NCBI RefSeq assembly: GCF_000001735.4
Contig: NC_003075.7
Coordinates: 12,401,001 to 12,465,000, forward strand
DNA length: 64,000 nucleotides
Source: Arabidopsis thaliana
Lineage: Eukaryota > Streptophyta > Magnoliopsida > Brassicales > Brassicaceae
Direction: 5' to 3'
The translations under genes were made by a program, and so were the position numbers. How positions within the stretch are numbered: position 1 is the stretch's first letter; each line of letters begins with the position of its first letter. Positions 39,101 through 50,591 of the stretch are shown piece by piece. The notes beneath the pieces were generated by a model, which saw only the letters and a list, made by a program, of their open reading frames with translations, did not search any database and had not been told where the DNA came from.

Positions 39101-40841
39101 ACAAGAAAGAGAAACCACATTGAACCAGCTACTCATCGAGCTTGATGGTTTTGACACAGGCAAAGGTGTGATTTTCTTGGGTGCCACCAATCGCAGAGAT
39201 TTGTTAGACCCTGCTCTTCTACGTCCAGGTCGATTTGATCGAAAGGTTTGTGATTAACAAAATCTAGACACTAAATCTTCTGTTCTCAAATTTTTGATAG
39301 CAGTTATTCGAATTAATAAACAACCAAACGACAATCGCAAGCCATTTGAATTTATCTTGCATTAATTTTGTAGACTTAAGAGTACCGGATAGACCGTTAA
39401 AAATAATCTTCTTATCAGATAAGAGTCCGTCCCCCTAATGCGAAAGGGAGATTGGATATTCTGAAGATTCATGCCAGCAAAGTCAAGATGTCGGATTCTG
39501 TTGACTTATCATCTTATGCAAGTAACTTACCAGGTATAAAATCTACAATTGATGTTGCAAAGAATATTTGTTATGCTCATGGTGTACCTTTTCCCATAGA
39601 CAACTTATGTGTTTGAACGTATTGGCCTGTATAAAACTTTGATTAAAGTAATTGTTTATATCAATTACAGGATGGTCCGGAGCAAAACTGGCACAGTTGG
39701 TTCAAGAGGCTGCTCTTGTAGCTGTCAGGAAAACGCATAACTCGATTCTTCAATCAGACATGGACGACGCTGTGGACCGACTCACTGTTGGTCCGACACG
39801 TATTGGTTTAGAATTGGGACATCAAGGTCAGTGTCGTAGAGCCACAACTGAAGTCGGAGTGGCAATCACTTCACATCTTTTATTGCGGTATGAGAATGCA
39901 AAGATTGAGCGGTGCGATCGCGTTTCTATCATTCCTCGTGGTCAGACACTGTCTCAAGTTGTGTTTCATCGGCTTGATGATGAGTCCTACATGTTTGGTC
40001 GTCTTCCACAACTGCTTCATCGTCTTCAGGTGCTTCTTTTTCTCTATTAAAAAAACTCTTCACTCATTTCTCTAATATTCGATGTTACGAGTTTATTATA
40101 CTTCTAAAATTTCTATTTCAGGTCTTGCTCGGAGGAAGAGCTGCAGAAGAAGTGATCTACGGTTCAGATACTTCAAAGGCATCAGTCGATTATCTCTCTG
40201 ACGCCTCATGGCTAGCTCGTAAAATCTTAACCATGTGAGAGGCCCAATTTTGCATATTTTCACATTCCCCTTTAAAGTAAAAGCTTCTTCTTACTCAAGA
40301 CTTATATATATTTGGATTTCAGATGGAACCTGGAGAACCCAATGGTGATACATGGCGAACCACCACCATGGAGAAAGAGACCTCAGTTCGTGGGACCACG
40401 CTTAGACTTTGAAGGATCTCTCTATGACGACTATGACCTCGTCGAGCCGCCAGTTAACTTCAACATGGATGATGAAGTCGCACATAGAAGCGAAGAACTC
40501 ATTAGCCAGATGTATAACAAAACAGTTTCTCTCCTCAGGCAAAACCAAACCGCTCTCCTCAAAACCGTTAAGGTAATTTCAAACATTTAACCGCAATTGC
40601 GTTTTCGTTTGATTTGTTCATACTTTTATTTTCCCATGTGTAGGTTCTATTGAACCAGAAAGAGATAAGTGGAGAAGCAATAGACTTCATACTTGACCAT
40701 TACCCTCCTCAGACTCCGTTAAATTCTCTCTTACAAGAGCAAAATCCGGGAAGTCTTCCTTTTGTCCCTGAACATCTCCGGCGTGAATCCGGCGACTTTG
40801 TCCTTGTTAATCACTCTACCGACGTCAATGCTCAAGTATGA
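36108..40841 (+). CDS. FTSHI1: FtsHi1, protease-inactive chloroplast FtsH homologue
   Basis: Fourteen exons (36108-36799, 36894-36978, 37142-37576, 37661-37714, 37808-37873, 38135-38230, 38671-38799, 38880-38932, 39050-39245, 39419-39533, 39671-40029, 40122-40234, 40323-40572, 40644-40841) give 946 aa, as I recall for FTSHI1 (ARC1, At4g23940). A Ser/Arg-rich transit peptide leads. Membrane helices occupy about residues 290-330 and 400-420. The AAA+ module has Walker A GPPGCGKT (split by intron 6 between K and T), Walker B VIFIDEID and the second region of homology ([21 protein letters not shown]). The FtsH zinc motif HEXXH is replaced by TEVGV near residue 700, so proteolysis is expected to be lost while ATPase residues remain. 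It acts at the chloroplast inner envelope in the FtsH12-FtsHi import-motor complex and affects plastid division. Confidence 0.96.
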
Positions 40842-41296
40842 TTCCGGCGTCCCAGAGACATCAAATCACTAAGCTTAGGTTTATTCATTGTCCGTCATTG
40901 TAACTTCGACTCAATCTCTGAAGTTTCGGACAGTTAAATTTACAGAAATAAAGAAAAAAACTTGGGTCAAAGACACTTCTTTGATTTGCTAACAATAGAT
41001 TAGACAAACTTAAGTATAAATTTAGAAACAAAAAAAGTTTTAATTCCGAGGAAATCGACGGACAAAAAGTTTGGTTCTTTGTTTCAAACCACACAAGACA
41101 GCAACAACACGAGTCATGCACTCTCTTTCTTACCTTTTTTCTTCTTCTTCATCCGTCTTCTTTTGCTCTTGTTCCTCGTGCCCTCTTCTCGGTTTCTACA
41201 GATACAGGTCATAGTCATACAACCAACGATCTCTCTTGACTCTCTCCATCTGTGCATGTCACACACGAGTATAGATCTCTTCTCTGCTTTATAGAT
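40842..41296. other. Spacer between FtsHi1 and the SUN gene
   Basis: About 455 bp: an AT-rich 3' flank, then a C/T-rich leader (about 41110-41290) for the SUN gene. No gene is seen. Confidence 0.5.
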
Positions 41297-43330
41297 ATGG
41301 CGAGGCGCGGAAGCTGTTCGACGATATGCCTGAATGAAAAATTGCAAAGGTTTCGAATTGTCAGAATCTCCGACAAGGCTGATAATTTTAATTCCAGAAG
41401 CGGCAGCTTCTTCGAGCGTTCTATCTCTCTCGTTCTCTTACTCTGGTGCTTCCTCTTCCTCGTCTACTCCAAGCTTGGCCAAAGCCATGATGATTATGGT
41501 AATGCAGGTAAGTGTTCTTCCTTGTTTGAGAGAGATTCCGTTATCATTTCAAATGTTAATTAAGGAAACAAATTTAGGGTCTTTTAACTTGGGGGGTATA
41601 TTCCAGAGATTGCTATATTGTGTTCCTCTGAAGAAATCAATTTATTTTGTAGATAGAATTGGGAATTACACTGATGGATCAGTCTCAAAGACACTGAATT
41701 CCACGAGTTCTGTCTTCCCTCAGGCCACTGAGAAAGAAAACAACTTTTGTCTCCTGAGAAAAGGCCAGTTACAAGATGTGTATGAGCATGTTCTTGTGAA
41801 CAACGCTTTGTTGATCTGCAAAGTTGTGTTGCCAGAACGAAGAATAAGCAAGAAAACTCTGGAAGCTCGTGATCCTAGATATGTCAATCTTGAAGACAAG
41901 AGTCTCAAAGTTAATGGCTCATCACAGCTTGTGAATAATGGGACTCGTTATAGGTTAGAACCAGATGGAAATGGGTATAACTACGCTTCTGCTATGAAGG
42001 GTGCTAAAGTTGTGGATCACAACAAGGAAGCAAAAGGAGCTAGCAATGTGCTTGGCAAAGATCATGATAAGTATCTAAGAAATCCCTGTTCAGTGTCAGA
42101 TAAGTATGTTGTGATTGAGCTCGCCGAGGAGACACTGGTTGATACGGTGAGAATTGCAAATTTTGAGCATTACTCTTCGAATCCCAAAGAGTTTAGCTTG
42201 TCAGGGAGTCTGAGTTTCCCTAGTGATATGTGGACACCTGCTGGGAGTTTTGCGGCTGCAAACGTTAAGCAGATCCAGTCATTCCGGCTCCCGGAACCTA
42301 AATGGTTGAGATATCTGAAACTTAATTTAGTTAGTCACTATGGGTCTGAGTTTTACTGTACTCTGAGTGTTGTGGAGGTATTTGGCATTGATGCTCTTGA
42401 GCAAATGCTTGAAGATCTGTTTGTTCCATCAGAGACTCCTCCCAGTAAACCAGCTATGGTGGAACTAAAAACTGCAGATGAAAAACAAGATGGGGAAATA
42501 AAAAGCAATAGGACAGATCAGATTGGCAAAGAAACTGAAGCTCAGAAGAAGAAAGATGATGTTGTGAAGACGATTAATATCATAGGAGACAAAAAGTATG
42601 AAGTCAAGGAGAAGCATAACGTTTTGAAAGTGATGATGCAGAAAGTGAAATTGATTGAGATGAATTTATCGCTTCTTGAGGATTCTGTAAAGAAAATGAA
42701 TGACAAACAACCAGAGGTTAGCTTGGAGATGAAGAAAACCCTAGTACTTGTGGAGAAAAGCAAAGCTGACATCAGAGAGATCACAGAATGGAAAGGGAAA
42801 ATGGTAAATTCAATAATTTCTTATGATTAAGTCTTTGTCCGTTGAAGAAACTACCAATGAATTTGATATTCTTTGAGCAGGAAAAGGAACTTAGAGACCT
42901 AGAGCTATGGAAAACTCTTGTAGCTTCCCGTGTAGAATCATTGGCTAGAGGAAACTCTGCATTGAGGTCAGTACTCTTTTTTATTCCTAAATAGAGAAAA
43001 CAGAGGATTTGAAATCTCAAGCGGAGAGCTATCCCATGACTTGAAACGTATTCTTAGTTGACCCCATATTTCTTCTTGTTTCTTGATATCAGATTGGATG
43101 TAGAGAAGATTGTGAAAGAACAAGCTAATCTAGAGAGTAAAGAGCTGGGAGTTCTATTGATAAGCCTCTTTTTCGTGGTCTTAGCAACGATTCGGTTAGT
43201 CTCAACACGACTCTGGGCATTTCTGGGGATGTCTATTACGGATAAAGCTCGATCACTATGGCCGGATAGTGGCTGGGTCATGATACTGCTAAGCAGCAGC
43301 ATCATGATTTTCATTCATTTACTCTCTTAG
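41297..43330 (+). CDS. SUN5: Mid-SUN domain protein (SUN5)
   Basis: Four exons (41297-41507, 41653-42803, 42881-42966, 43093-43330) give 561 aa. I start at MARRGSCST because exon 1 encodes a membrane segment ([17 protein letters not shown]) near residues 44-62. The long ORF that runs through intron 1 from 41334 is in another frame across exon 1 and is an artefact. The SUN domain lies mid-protein, about residues 195-345 ([48 protein letters not shown]). A Lys/Glu-rich coiled coil follows, and two C-terminal helices ([19 protein letters not shown] and [18 protein letters not shown]). This is the mid-SUN layout of plant SUN3-SUN5 at the ER and nuclear envelope. I recall At4g23950. Confidence 0.93.
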
Positions 43331-43719
43331 ATAGCAGAGTTAGGCTTAGGTTTTTTTTTTTATAACAGTGCCTTGCTATTAAAGTTTGTAACCCTAGGAT
43401 TAGGAGTAGAAAGAACTTTCATTGATAATATTGGACCCAAACTATCAGTGACAACTGATTTTCTTTAGTGTTTGATGTTCCAACTTCCATAGGTGTAAAT
43501 GTAATCTGCCCGGTGCTTAGAAAACCAAATAAATTGAAAACCAAAAATAACTAAACCGAACCGAAACTGAATTAAACGAATTTCTTCCCAATTTCCAAGA
43601 GAGACAACGGTTTTGTTTTTTAGGGTTAAATTTTAAGGAACCACAAAACAAAACAATCCCCTTGATCCTTTGCCCTCTTTCTCACTATTCTCGACTCCAC
43701 CAAAAAAAGGGTTTAGGAA
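43331..43719. other. Spacer between SUN5 and the F-box gene
   Basis: About 390 bp, with an AACCGAA-rich patch (43527-43580) similar in composition to hAT element ends, then the leader of the F-box gene. No gene is seen. Confidence 0.45.
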
Positions 43720-44659
43720 ATGGTGGTGTCGAAGTTCGGTAATGATAACGCGGCGGGAATGTCGATGATCGAGCAATTGTTTCCGGAGGTTACATGCTAC
43801 GCGCTCAGATACTTAGATTACTCAAGTCTCTGCCAGTTATCAATGACGAGTTCCTCCATGAGAAAGACAGCGAATGACGATGTCCTCTGGAGAGCCCTTT
43901 ATTTCCAAGTAATTTTGGACTCTCTTTAACCATTCTGTCTTGTTGTTGTTGTAGCTTTATGGAATAATGTGCTTCTTAGGGTTTGAAGAAATGAGATTTA
44001 TTCTTGCACTCTCAGGTTTCTTAGAATTCATTGATATTGCCTTAAGACTGGTCTTGCTGATCCAATTGTTTTCCTTCATTTCATTCTCTACAACAAAGGA
44101 ATTTACAGAGGAAACAAATGGTGGAACTCCGGTTAATGGGTGGAAGGCGTTCTTTGCAGTTACTAAACAAGTCATGACTGTGAATGATAAATTCTTTAGC
44201 ATCCTCGATTCGAGGTCACTTCCCAGAATGACTAGTTTATGGCTCAACTCTGACTATGTCAAGTGCTTCAACGGCTCTGGTGAACTCTTCACCGGGTACT
44301 TACTTACCTACCCTTTACTATAATCTTTGTCTTTTTATTTTTCTAGAAATGTGGCTCCTTCCAATGTTTAGAGCGTTTTAAACATCGTATTGATTTATCA
44401 CTTGTATTGCTTCGTTTTTAGGTTTGACGCAGTGATGCAAAGATGGGACTTCTGTTTCGACAACTGGGAGATAGGGTTTCCAACGTATGTCATTGAATCG
44501 AGGACACGGATTCTGAGCAGCGTGGCTTGGGTCTCCACGATCGCGCTCCATCACATAGGTCAATTCAACATCACCAATGTCTTTGAGCTTCATAATGGAC
44601 GATGGCTCATGGTGCACCACCACTCCTCCATCATCCCCACAAACGGTGTGGAGAATTAA
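43720..44659 (+). CDS. F-box protein, SKIP8-like
   Basis: Three exons (43720-43908, 44099-44295, 44422-44659) give 207 aa. An F-box lies near residues 18-62 (MIEQLFPEVTCYALRYLDY, SLCQLSMTSSSMR, NDDVLWRALYFQ). The rest matches SKIP8-type proteins (TPVNGWKAFFAVT, then FDAVMQRWDFCFDNWEIGF), a SnoaL-like fold (NTF2 superfamily), ending LMVHHHSSIIPTNGVEN. F-box proteins recruit targets to SKP1-cullin E3 ligases; the target is unknown. It is the likely duplicate of SKIP8 (At4g10925, from recall). The second acceptor, AG ending at 44098, keeps the frame. I recall this gene as At4g23960. Confidence 0.88.
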
Positions 44660-47390
44660 TAAGAAGTTGTTTTCATCCATAGTGTGTATGGTCTTGAATC
44701 AATCTCGCCCTAGAGGAAACAAAAAAATGAACAACAAAACTGCGTATTCGGAATTGGTTAGAATATTGATAGTAATTTTCTAGCTATATTTTCATCTTAG
44801 GACAAGGTTATGTTTCTAATACATAAGTCGAATTGCTTGTGCGACGAGTTTCAACAACTTGGCTAGCCAAATGTTTTTTCCTATCCAACAATACAAAATA
44901 AAACTGTTAAACAATGAATAATAATAGTGAAAAACAAAAGTTGTTGACTCATGTAATGGCGTTTCTGTAACTGCACCAGATTCGGGATGATGGTATTCCA
45001 CGATTTGGGAACCTCCGAATCTGACGGACTTAAGAAGAGTACTCAAATATCCTACGGCTAGGGGAATCTCACAGAGTAAGTCAATGAAAGTCAACATCGA
45101 TCATTTGGAGGAAACGTGAGGAACAAAGATCCCACTTATCCCGGAATATTTGTTTTTTAGCCGGTCCAATAATCTATCCTACTAAAACCATTATTATTAG
45201 TTCACTAATAATATAATAATTACAACATCAGTGACCAATAACATTTCCATGTCTAAACTTTATTTATCCGGCTGCTTGAATTAATAAAAAAATATGTGGT
45301 CCCTTTCTTTTCAATTTACAATACATTTTATAAGTTAATAATTTAATTAATTTTTTTTGTATTTAAGTATTTTTTAAAAATTAATATATTTGATTAGAAA
45401 AAAAGAATATGATAAAGTGTCCCTCTCATATTCGGATTGTTTTTATTGCTTTAACACTCAGAATTATATTTTCCCGTGGAAAATGTCCTAAATTGAAACC
45501 CAAACGGATAGGCTTCTACTATTTCTATCATTTTCAAAACTTTTATATTTCTGTTTTAAGATTTTCAAAACACTTGACCAACAGCAATGAAAAATCTGGT
45601 AGCTGATCATCTGATAAGTTATTTTTAACTAGTGCTGGGATAATATTCCATAATTTAGAATAAAATCCTCAATATAATTACTCTTAAGTCTTAACACTTT
45701 CATAAGTGATTATAGACTCTTTCTTCAGTTTTTTTGTTATTCAAAAACCTCAATATTCCTTCTTAATCAAATCAGTATTAAAACTTGAAACCATGAACCA
45801 TCAATGCCTGCTAATGTATATCGTTGTTAGTTCACGTACGTTCAGGACATCAACTTCTCCTATGATGATAATGTATGTTTCTGTCTAACCCCTCCTCTAC
45901 ACTTTAGTATTTATCCATTGTTAGATGTTGTTACCTTTTCATGAATTTAATATTATTTTATTAATTTCTTCTCTGAATAACTGTTTCTTTTAAATGCATG
46001 AGAAGCTGGAAAAAAACCTCAAAGTGGTAAAACTGAAACTGACCCTTTTCGTAGGATTGAAAAGTTATTCTACTTTGTGTTATTTTTGAAAAATAAACAA
46101 TTATATACATATATATATATATAATTTATATGAAAAATAAGTAATATGTTATCCATCTCATAGGAGTTATGAATCTGGACTAAATTGCGATTAGAGTGTA
46201 TACCATAGTTTATTAAATATTTCCACTCGTTAATAAATGAATTGTGTGACGACCAAAAAAATAATGAATTGTGTATAGGATATATAGGCCATGAAACATT
46301 CAAATGGTTGGTCTCCACATGGGTGCGCAAACTCTATCTTTGTCCAGCCAATCATAGTACTATATATCTTTTGCTATTTTCTCTCTTTATTCTTTTTTTT
46401 TTTTTTGTAAAATTAGTACGTATTAAATTTTAAGATCTTCATTCAAAAATTGTTTTCCATGTTCAGTTAACGTGTCCAGAAAAACAATGGAGTTAAATCT
46501 AGATATAGTTAGAGTGTTGTTGTTCACACGTATAGATACTTATTTAATTATTGTTTATAGGTCTTATTCATGTTTTATTTTACGCATCTTAGAATCCTCA
46601 TTTACTAAATTACTAAACATTTCACGGCAAGATGACTTGTTCAACTACATTATCAGTATCATATACTACTATTAAGTACCATTTTAATTATTTAATAATT
46701 TCCAAATGTGACCCTTGACTCTTAAGAGGGGGTTAAGGGACTCTTTGATTAGAAATATAAGTTAAATAAACACACACACGAGCATATACATAGTATAAAG
46801 TATAGTCCATTATGTTAACAGACAGGTGTCAAGCAATAAAGCTATTTATACAAAACTCTATTTCCATCCATTTCAATAATGAGCAGTGTAAAGATAATCA
46901 TTCACACAAATCCTTACATTGATTGGAAGTTTCTCTCCTTTTTGTACCATTTTATGATTTATAATAGAACTCTAAAAGCCAAGTTATAAATGTTTAAACC
47001 CTAATTATCTTTCCCACTATCGACCTCTGTGGGTTTTATGTGTAGATGTACGTAAAAGCCTACTTATCATTCCTTTTCCGTAGCCACTTATAGGACATTT
47101 ATAACCCATTTCTTAGATTTCGAACTATACAAAGATTTTCCGAGATTTTTGAATGATAATAATAATAACAAAACTCGTTGCTAAATAATGTGGTTTGAAG
47201 TAAATTTTTGGATATATAAGAAGATAAATCACGAAAAAACTCGTGGACATGTTGGCAACAGAAACGCATTTGGAGAAACTCGCAACGTCTCGTATTTATT
47301 TGAAACACACGTTCCACAAAAACATTACCATTAACTCTTGTATCATATATATACATATATATTGTCCTCTCTGTGTGTATAAAACATGTG

Positions 47391-47413
47391 TATATATATA
47401 TATATATATATAT
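47391..47413. repeat. (TA)n microsatellite
   Basis: An uninterrupted TA dinucleotide run of about 23 bp in the gene-poor region. Confidence 0.9.
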
Positions 47414-49422
47414 TAATTATAGCTTGTGATATATACCTAGCTTAAATCAAAGCCAGGATTTGATAGTATAGACCTAAAAAATGTTGTTTACTGATCACTA
47501 ATCCTCGATATGTAAAATAGTAAATTCAAGAATCAAGAATATCGAACACATGACCTAACAAACTAAAGCAAATTTAAGATGAAAGTTTTTTTCTGAACAT
47601 ATCATATTTTTTTTTTTTAAATGAACATATTCATTGCTTCTAGATTTTTGCTGTCAAATATGAGTAACTTTCTGTGACGTATGTTTTTATACAGAGGTGA
47701 AAACAGGGAATACGCCATCAAGAAGCAGGGAATCAGTAACCTACTATTTTAATAGAAGATTCATTACCTTGTTAATCACGAAATTACCTTCTTGCTCATG
47801 AATCACCAAGTCAATGTCAATGTTTTTAGAGAAAAAAACACACATACATAATCATCAAGTCAATGTTCTTGCAATAGTTATACCTTTAGTTTCCCCCAAA
47901 AAAATATTAGCCAATTAAATCAAACAAGAAAGAAGATATTACTTAAAAATCTCTACAAAACACATGACTACATGAGCGAGTGAATTCGATAAGGGCTTGA
48001 AGAAGTGGTATGCCGATTGACTATTGGGTTAAAAATAGATGAACAATTGAGATTCTTAGAATTAGTACCACTAAATTGACTAAAAATCAGTAAATGATTG
48101 AACTCATTTGAGACCAAACATGTGGGAGATATATATGGGAATGAATGCTTTCTAAGTGGACACGAAAATTCTATATTACAGTTGAGATTCGTTTGAACAA
48201 GCTCTGGGGAATATACGGGGGACAAGATACCAATTTATTACTAAAATAAATACGATTAAAATAGTCTAAATTGAGAAAGAGAAGATCCGGAGATGGTGGT
48301 GGTGGGTTTTAAGGCATCTTGCTTATTTATATCCTTAAAGGGAACAGAAATTGTCAAAAATACGTCATACGTGACGTTTTCTGTCATAATTAGTAATATA
48401 CTAAACATAATTAATTAGAACTAAACGATAAAGTAATTAGTTAATTGGTATATAAATATATGGACTATGGAGTATAGGCTTTTTCATCTTTATATTTTGC
48501 TTATTATTTATTAAAAAGTTTGGCATTATTCATTGCCAAATGACTACAGCAAATATACGATTTTGATGCAGAAATTTAAATTTATTGATCATCTAAAGAT
48601 CGCACTTAGTTTACTATACGAAAATCCATGCACTACACTACTAGTGATGGTACAAATGTTTAGGAAATAAAATTATTATGTTAAATTTTGTATTGAAATA
48701 AATATTTGGGAGTTATAATCTTATCATATAAAAAAACTAAAATAAATAACTAACCCAACATATATGTATATCTACATTATAAGGATTTGAATTTATATGG
48801 TAAACATAACTATACTAACAAAAATTATTATATTACATATCTTGGTTAAATTAGTAAAATAGATTTATTTAGTGTTTTTCGTTTGTCGCTTGTCATACTT
48901 TTTGAGTTCCTTCAATTTGAGTATCATAAGATTTTTAGGAAACTTAATCTTGATGTTATAAGTGATATTAATCGCTTATTTATAACATCTACTTATTTAT
49001 CCATCATCGATCATTTTTTAACGGTTCAAAAGATTTCACGTATATTAATGTTCAAAATTCTAAAAAAAAAACATTTAATCAAAACATTTTTTTCTAAGTA
49101 TTTAAGTAATTTTTCCGGATAATATTTGTTTGGCAACGATCAACATATATCATGACTCAAATAAATTTTGATGTTTCTAATTAGTAAAATGTGGAGTTGG
49201 AAAAAAGTTCTTGCAAAAGGTGAAAAGAACAAAAATCAGAGATGGAAACACTTCCCACATGCTTATGTTAGTCCCACCATTTAGTGGTAGAAATGTAATT
49301 TATCCAAAGAAGGAGGTCAAAGCTGCTTCGTCTCTAATCCAAGTCTAGCCAGTATTGTTGCCTGCATAAGAGCAAACGGTAAAAGTGACGGACTCTTAAC
49401 GATGACGGGTGTTACTGTTTAA

Positions 49423-49428
49423 TGTCTC
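49423..49428 (+). promoter_or_regulatory. AuxRE-type TGTCTC element
   Basis: TGTCTC, the classic auxin-response element bound by ARFs, lies about 1.17 kb before the ARF9 ATG. A six-base match may be chance. Confidence 0.25.
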
Positions 49429-50410
49429 TTGATCGACTTTTGTTACCGTAACGACAACGGCACGCGCCCTCACGCTCCGTACCAGCCTTAAAAGCCAACA
49501 CATTTATGATTTATCCAGTAACTAATACTAATTCCTTCATCCACTAACGCAATTGCATTTAATTGTTTAGTACGTATAGAAAAAAAGTAAAAAGCTATTT
49601 ATAATTATAACTTACAAAGTCTCTTTCAATTAGTACAGTGTAAAACAACCAATTATTTTCTATATTATACAGTATAAAGGTGTTTATCATAGACCCATTA
49701 TTTATTTGTTTTTGACTAAAATATCAAAGTGTATTAAAACATAAACCAAATAAATTTGAAATTAAAGTTTTTTTTTTTTTTGTAAAATTAAAACTGATTT
49801 TTGGTTTAAATAGAGAAGCAAAGCTACGCTTTTTTTTTTGCTAGCTCTTTTTTTATTTAATCAAACAAAAATTGAGGAAAACAATTATTGTTGTGCTAAG
49901 CATTTCTATCATATATTTTTTTATAAACAATACATTTAATTTCAAAATAACTTTCTACTTTCTTCAAATCAAGCTATTTCCTAGAAATTTGGTACTGTCT
50001 GGATAACAACATGTCTTAGAAAGTATAGTAAGGAATTTACAATTGGTTATACAATTAATGTATAGCGTATTATTATATACGAAAAGGTGTCCAATTTTAG
50101 ACATACATATAAAATCAATTTATTAAAAATAAAAGTATTGAAAAAAGAGAGAGTGAAACGGAGATAAAAGCAAACGGAGGTGTTAACTTAAAGACGGGAG
50201 AGAAGCGAGTGAGAGATTCTTTCTTGTAACGGCGTTGTTTGACGATTATAGTGACGAAGAGAGACAAAAAAAAAGAGTTTAGTCTTCTTTGTTTGGGAGA
50301 CGAAGACGATAGAAGCTGGTTTTACGGGAGAGAAATTAGAGAGGTTACAGTTACAGAGCAGGAAGGATTGCGTTGCGTTACGATTCAGATCTCTCTCGAT
50401 CGTTACTTAC

Positions 50411-50419
50411 ATGCATTAG
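50411..50419 (+). promoter_or_regulatory. Two-codon upstream ORF in the ARF9 leader
   Basis: ATG CAT TAG is the only ATG I see between about 50160 and the ARF9 start at 50592. It encodes Met-His and stops. Upstream ORFs regulate other ARF mRNAs (for example ETT and MP). Presence in the mRNA is inferred. Confidence 0.5.
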
Positions 50420-50591
50420 AGAACAAGAAAACGTGGAGACGGAATCCAAGGGACCTTCTTCTTCAATTTAATTCCTCACTTTATTACGCACCCTTCTTTT
50501 ATTTTCGACTGTTTCAGCTTCCGGTTCTTCATCGGAGAGAGATAGAGAGACTGTGTGTTTTGGTGTGACTGATAGAAGATTTAATCAGCTG

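Larger units (their letters stand above)
44660..50591. other. Six-kb gene-poor AT-rich region upstream of ARF9
   Basis: I see no supportable gene here. The longest ORFs (about 85 codons) are AT-rich and lack domains. Contents include (TA)n tracts (about 46105-46122 and 47391-47413), many poly-A and poly-T runs, and a TATA-like element on the minus strand near 48330 (ATATAAATAAG) with no convincing coding sequence behind it. A GC-richer patch lies at 49380-49480. The last few hundred bases are the ARF9 promoter and leader, from about 50160. Confidence 0.5.

Noticed and set aside
41334-41652. N-terminal part of the 498-codon ORF at the SUN gene
   Set aside because: It reads through intron 1 in another frame; splicing 41507 to 41653 gives the correct N-terminus with its membrane helix.
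44816-45097. 93-codon minus-strand ORF downstream of the F-box gene
   Set aside because: The first half looks mildly protein-like, but there is no recognisable family and the rest is low-complexity; not enough to call a gene.
47968-48225. 85-codon minus-strand ORF after a TATA-like motif
   Set aside because: AT-rich composition and no motif or homologue I recognise; could be a non-coding transcript at most.
48883-49122. 79-codon ORF in AT-rich DNA
   Set aside because: Ile/Leu/Lys/Phe-dominated, as expected of random AT-rich DNA.
50239-50568. 109-codon ORF in the ARF9 leader
   Set aside because: It has no ATG at its start and lies wholly in the 5' UTR region; not a plausible gene.
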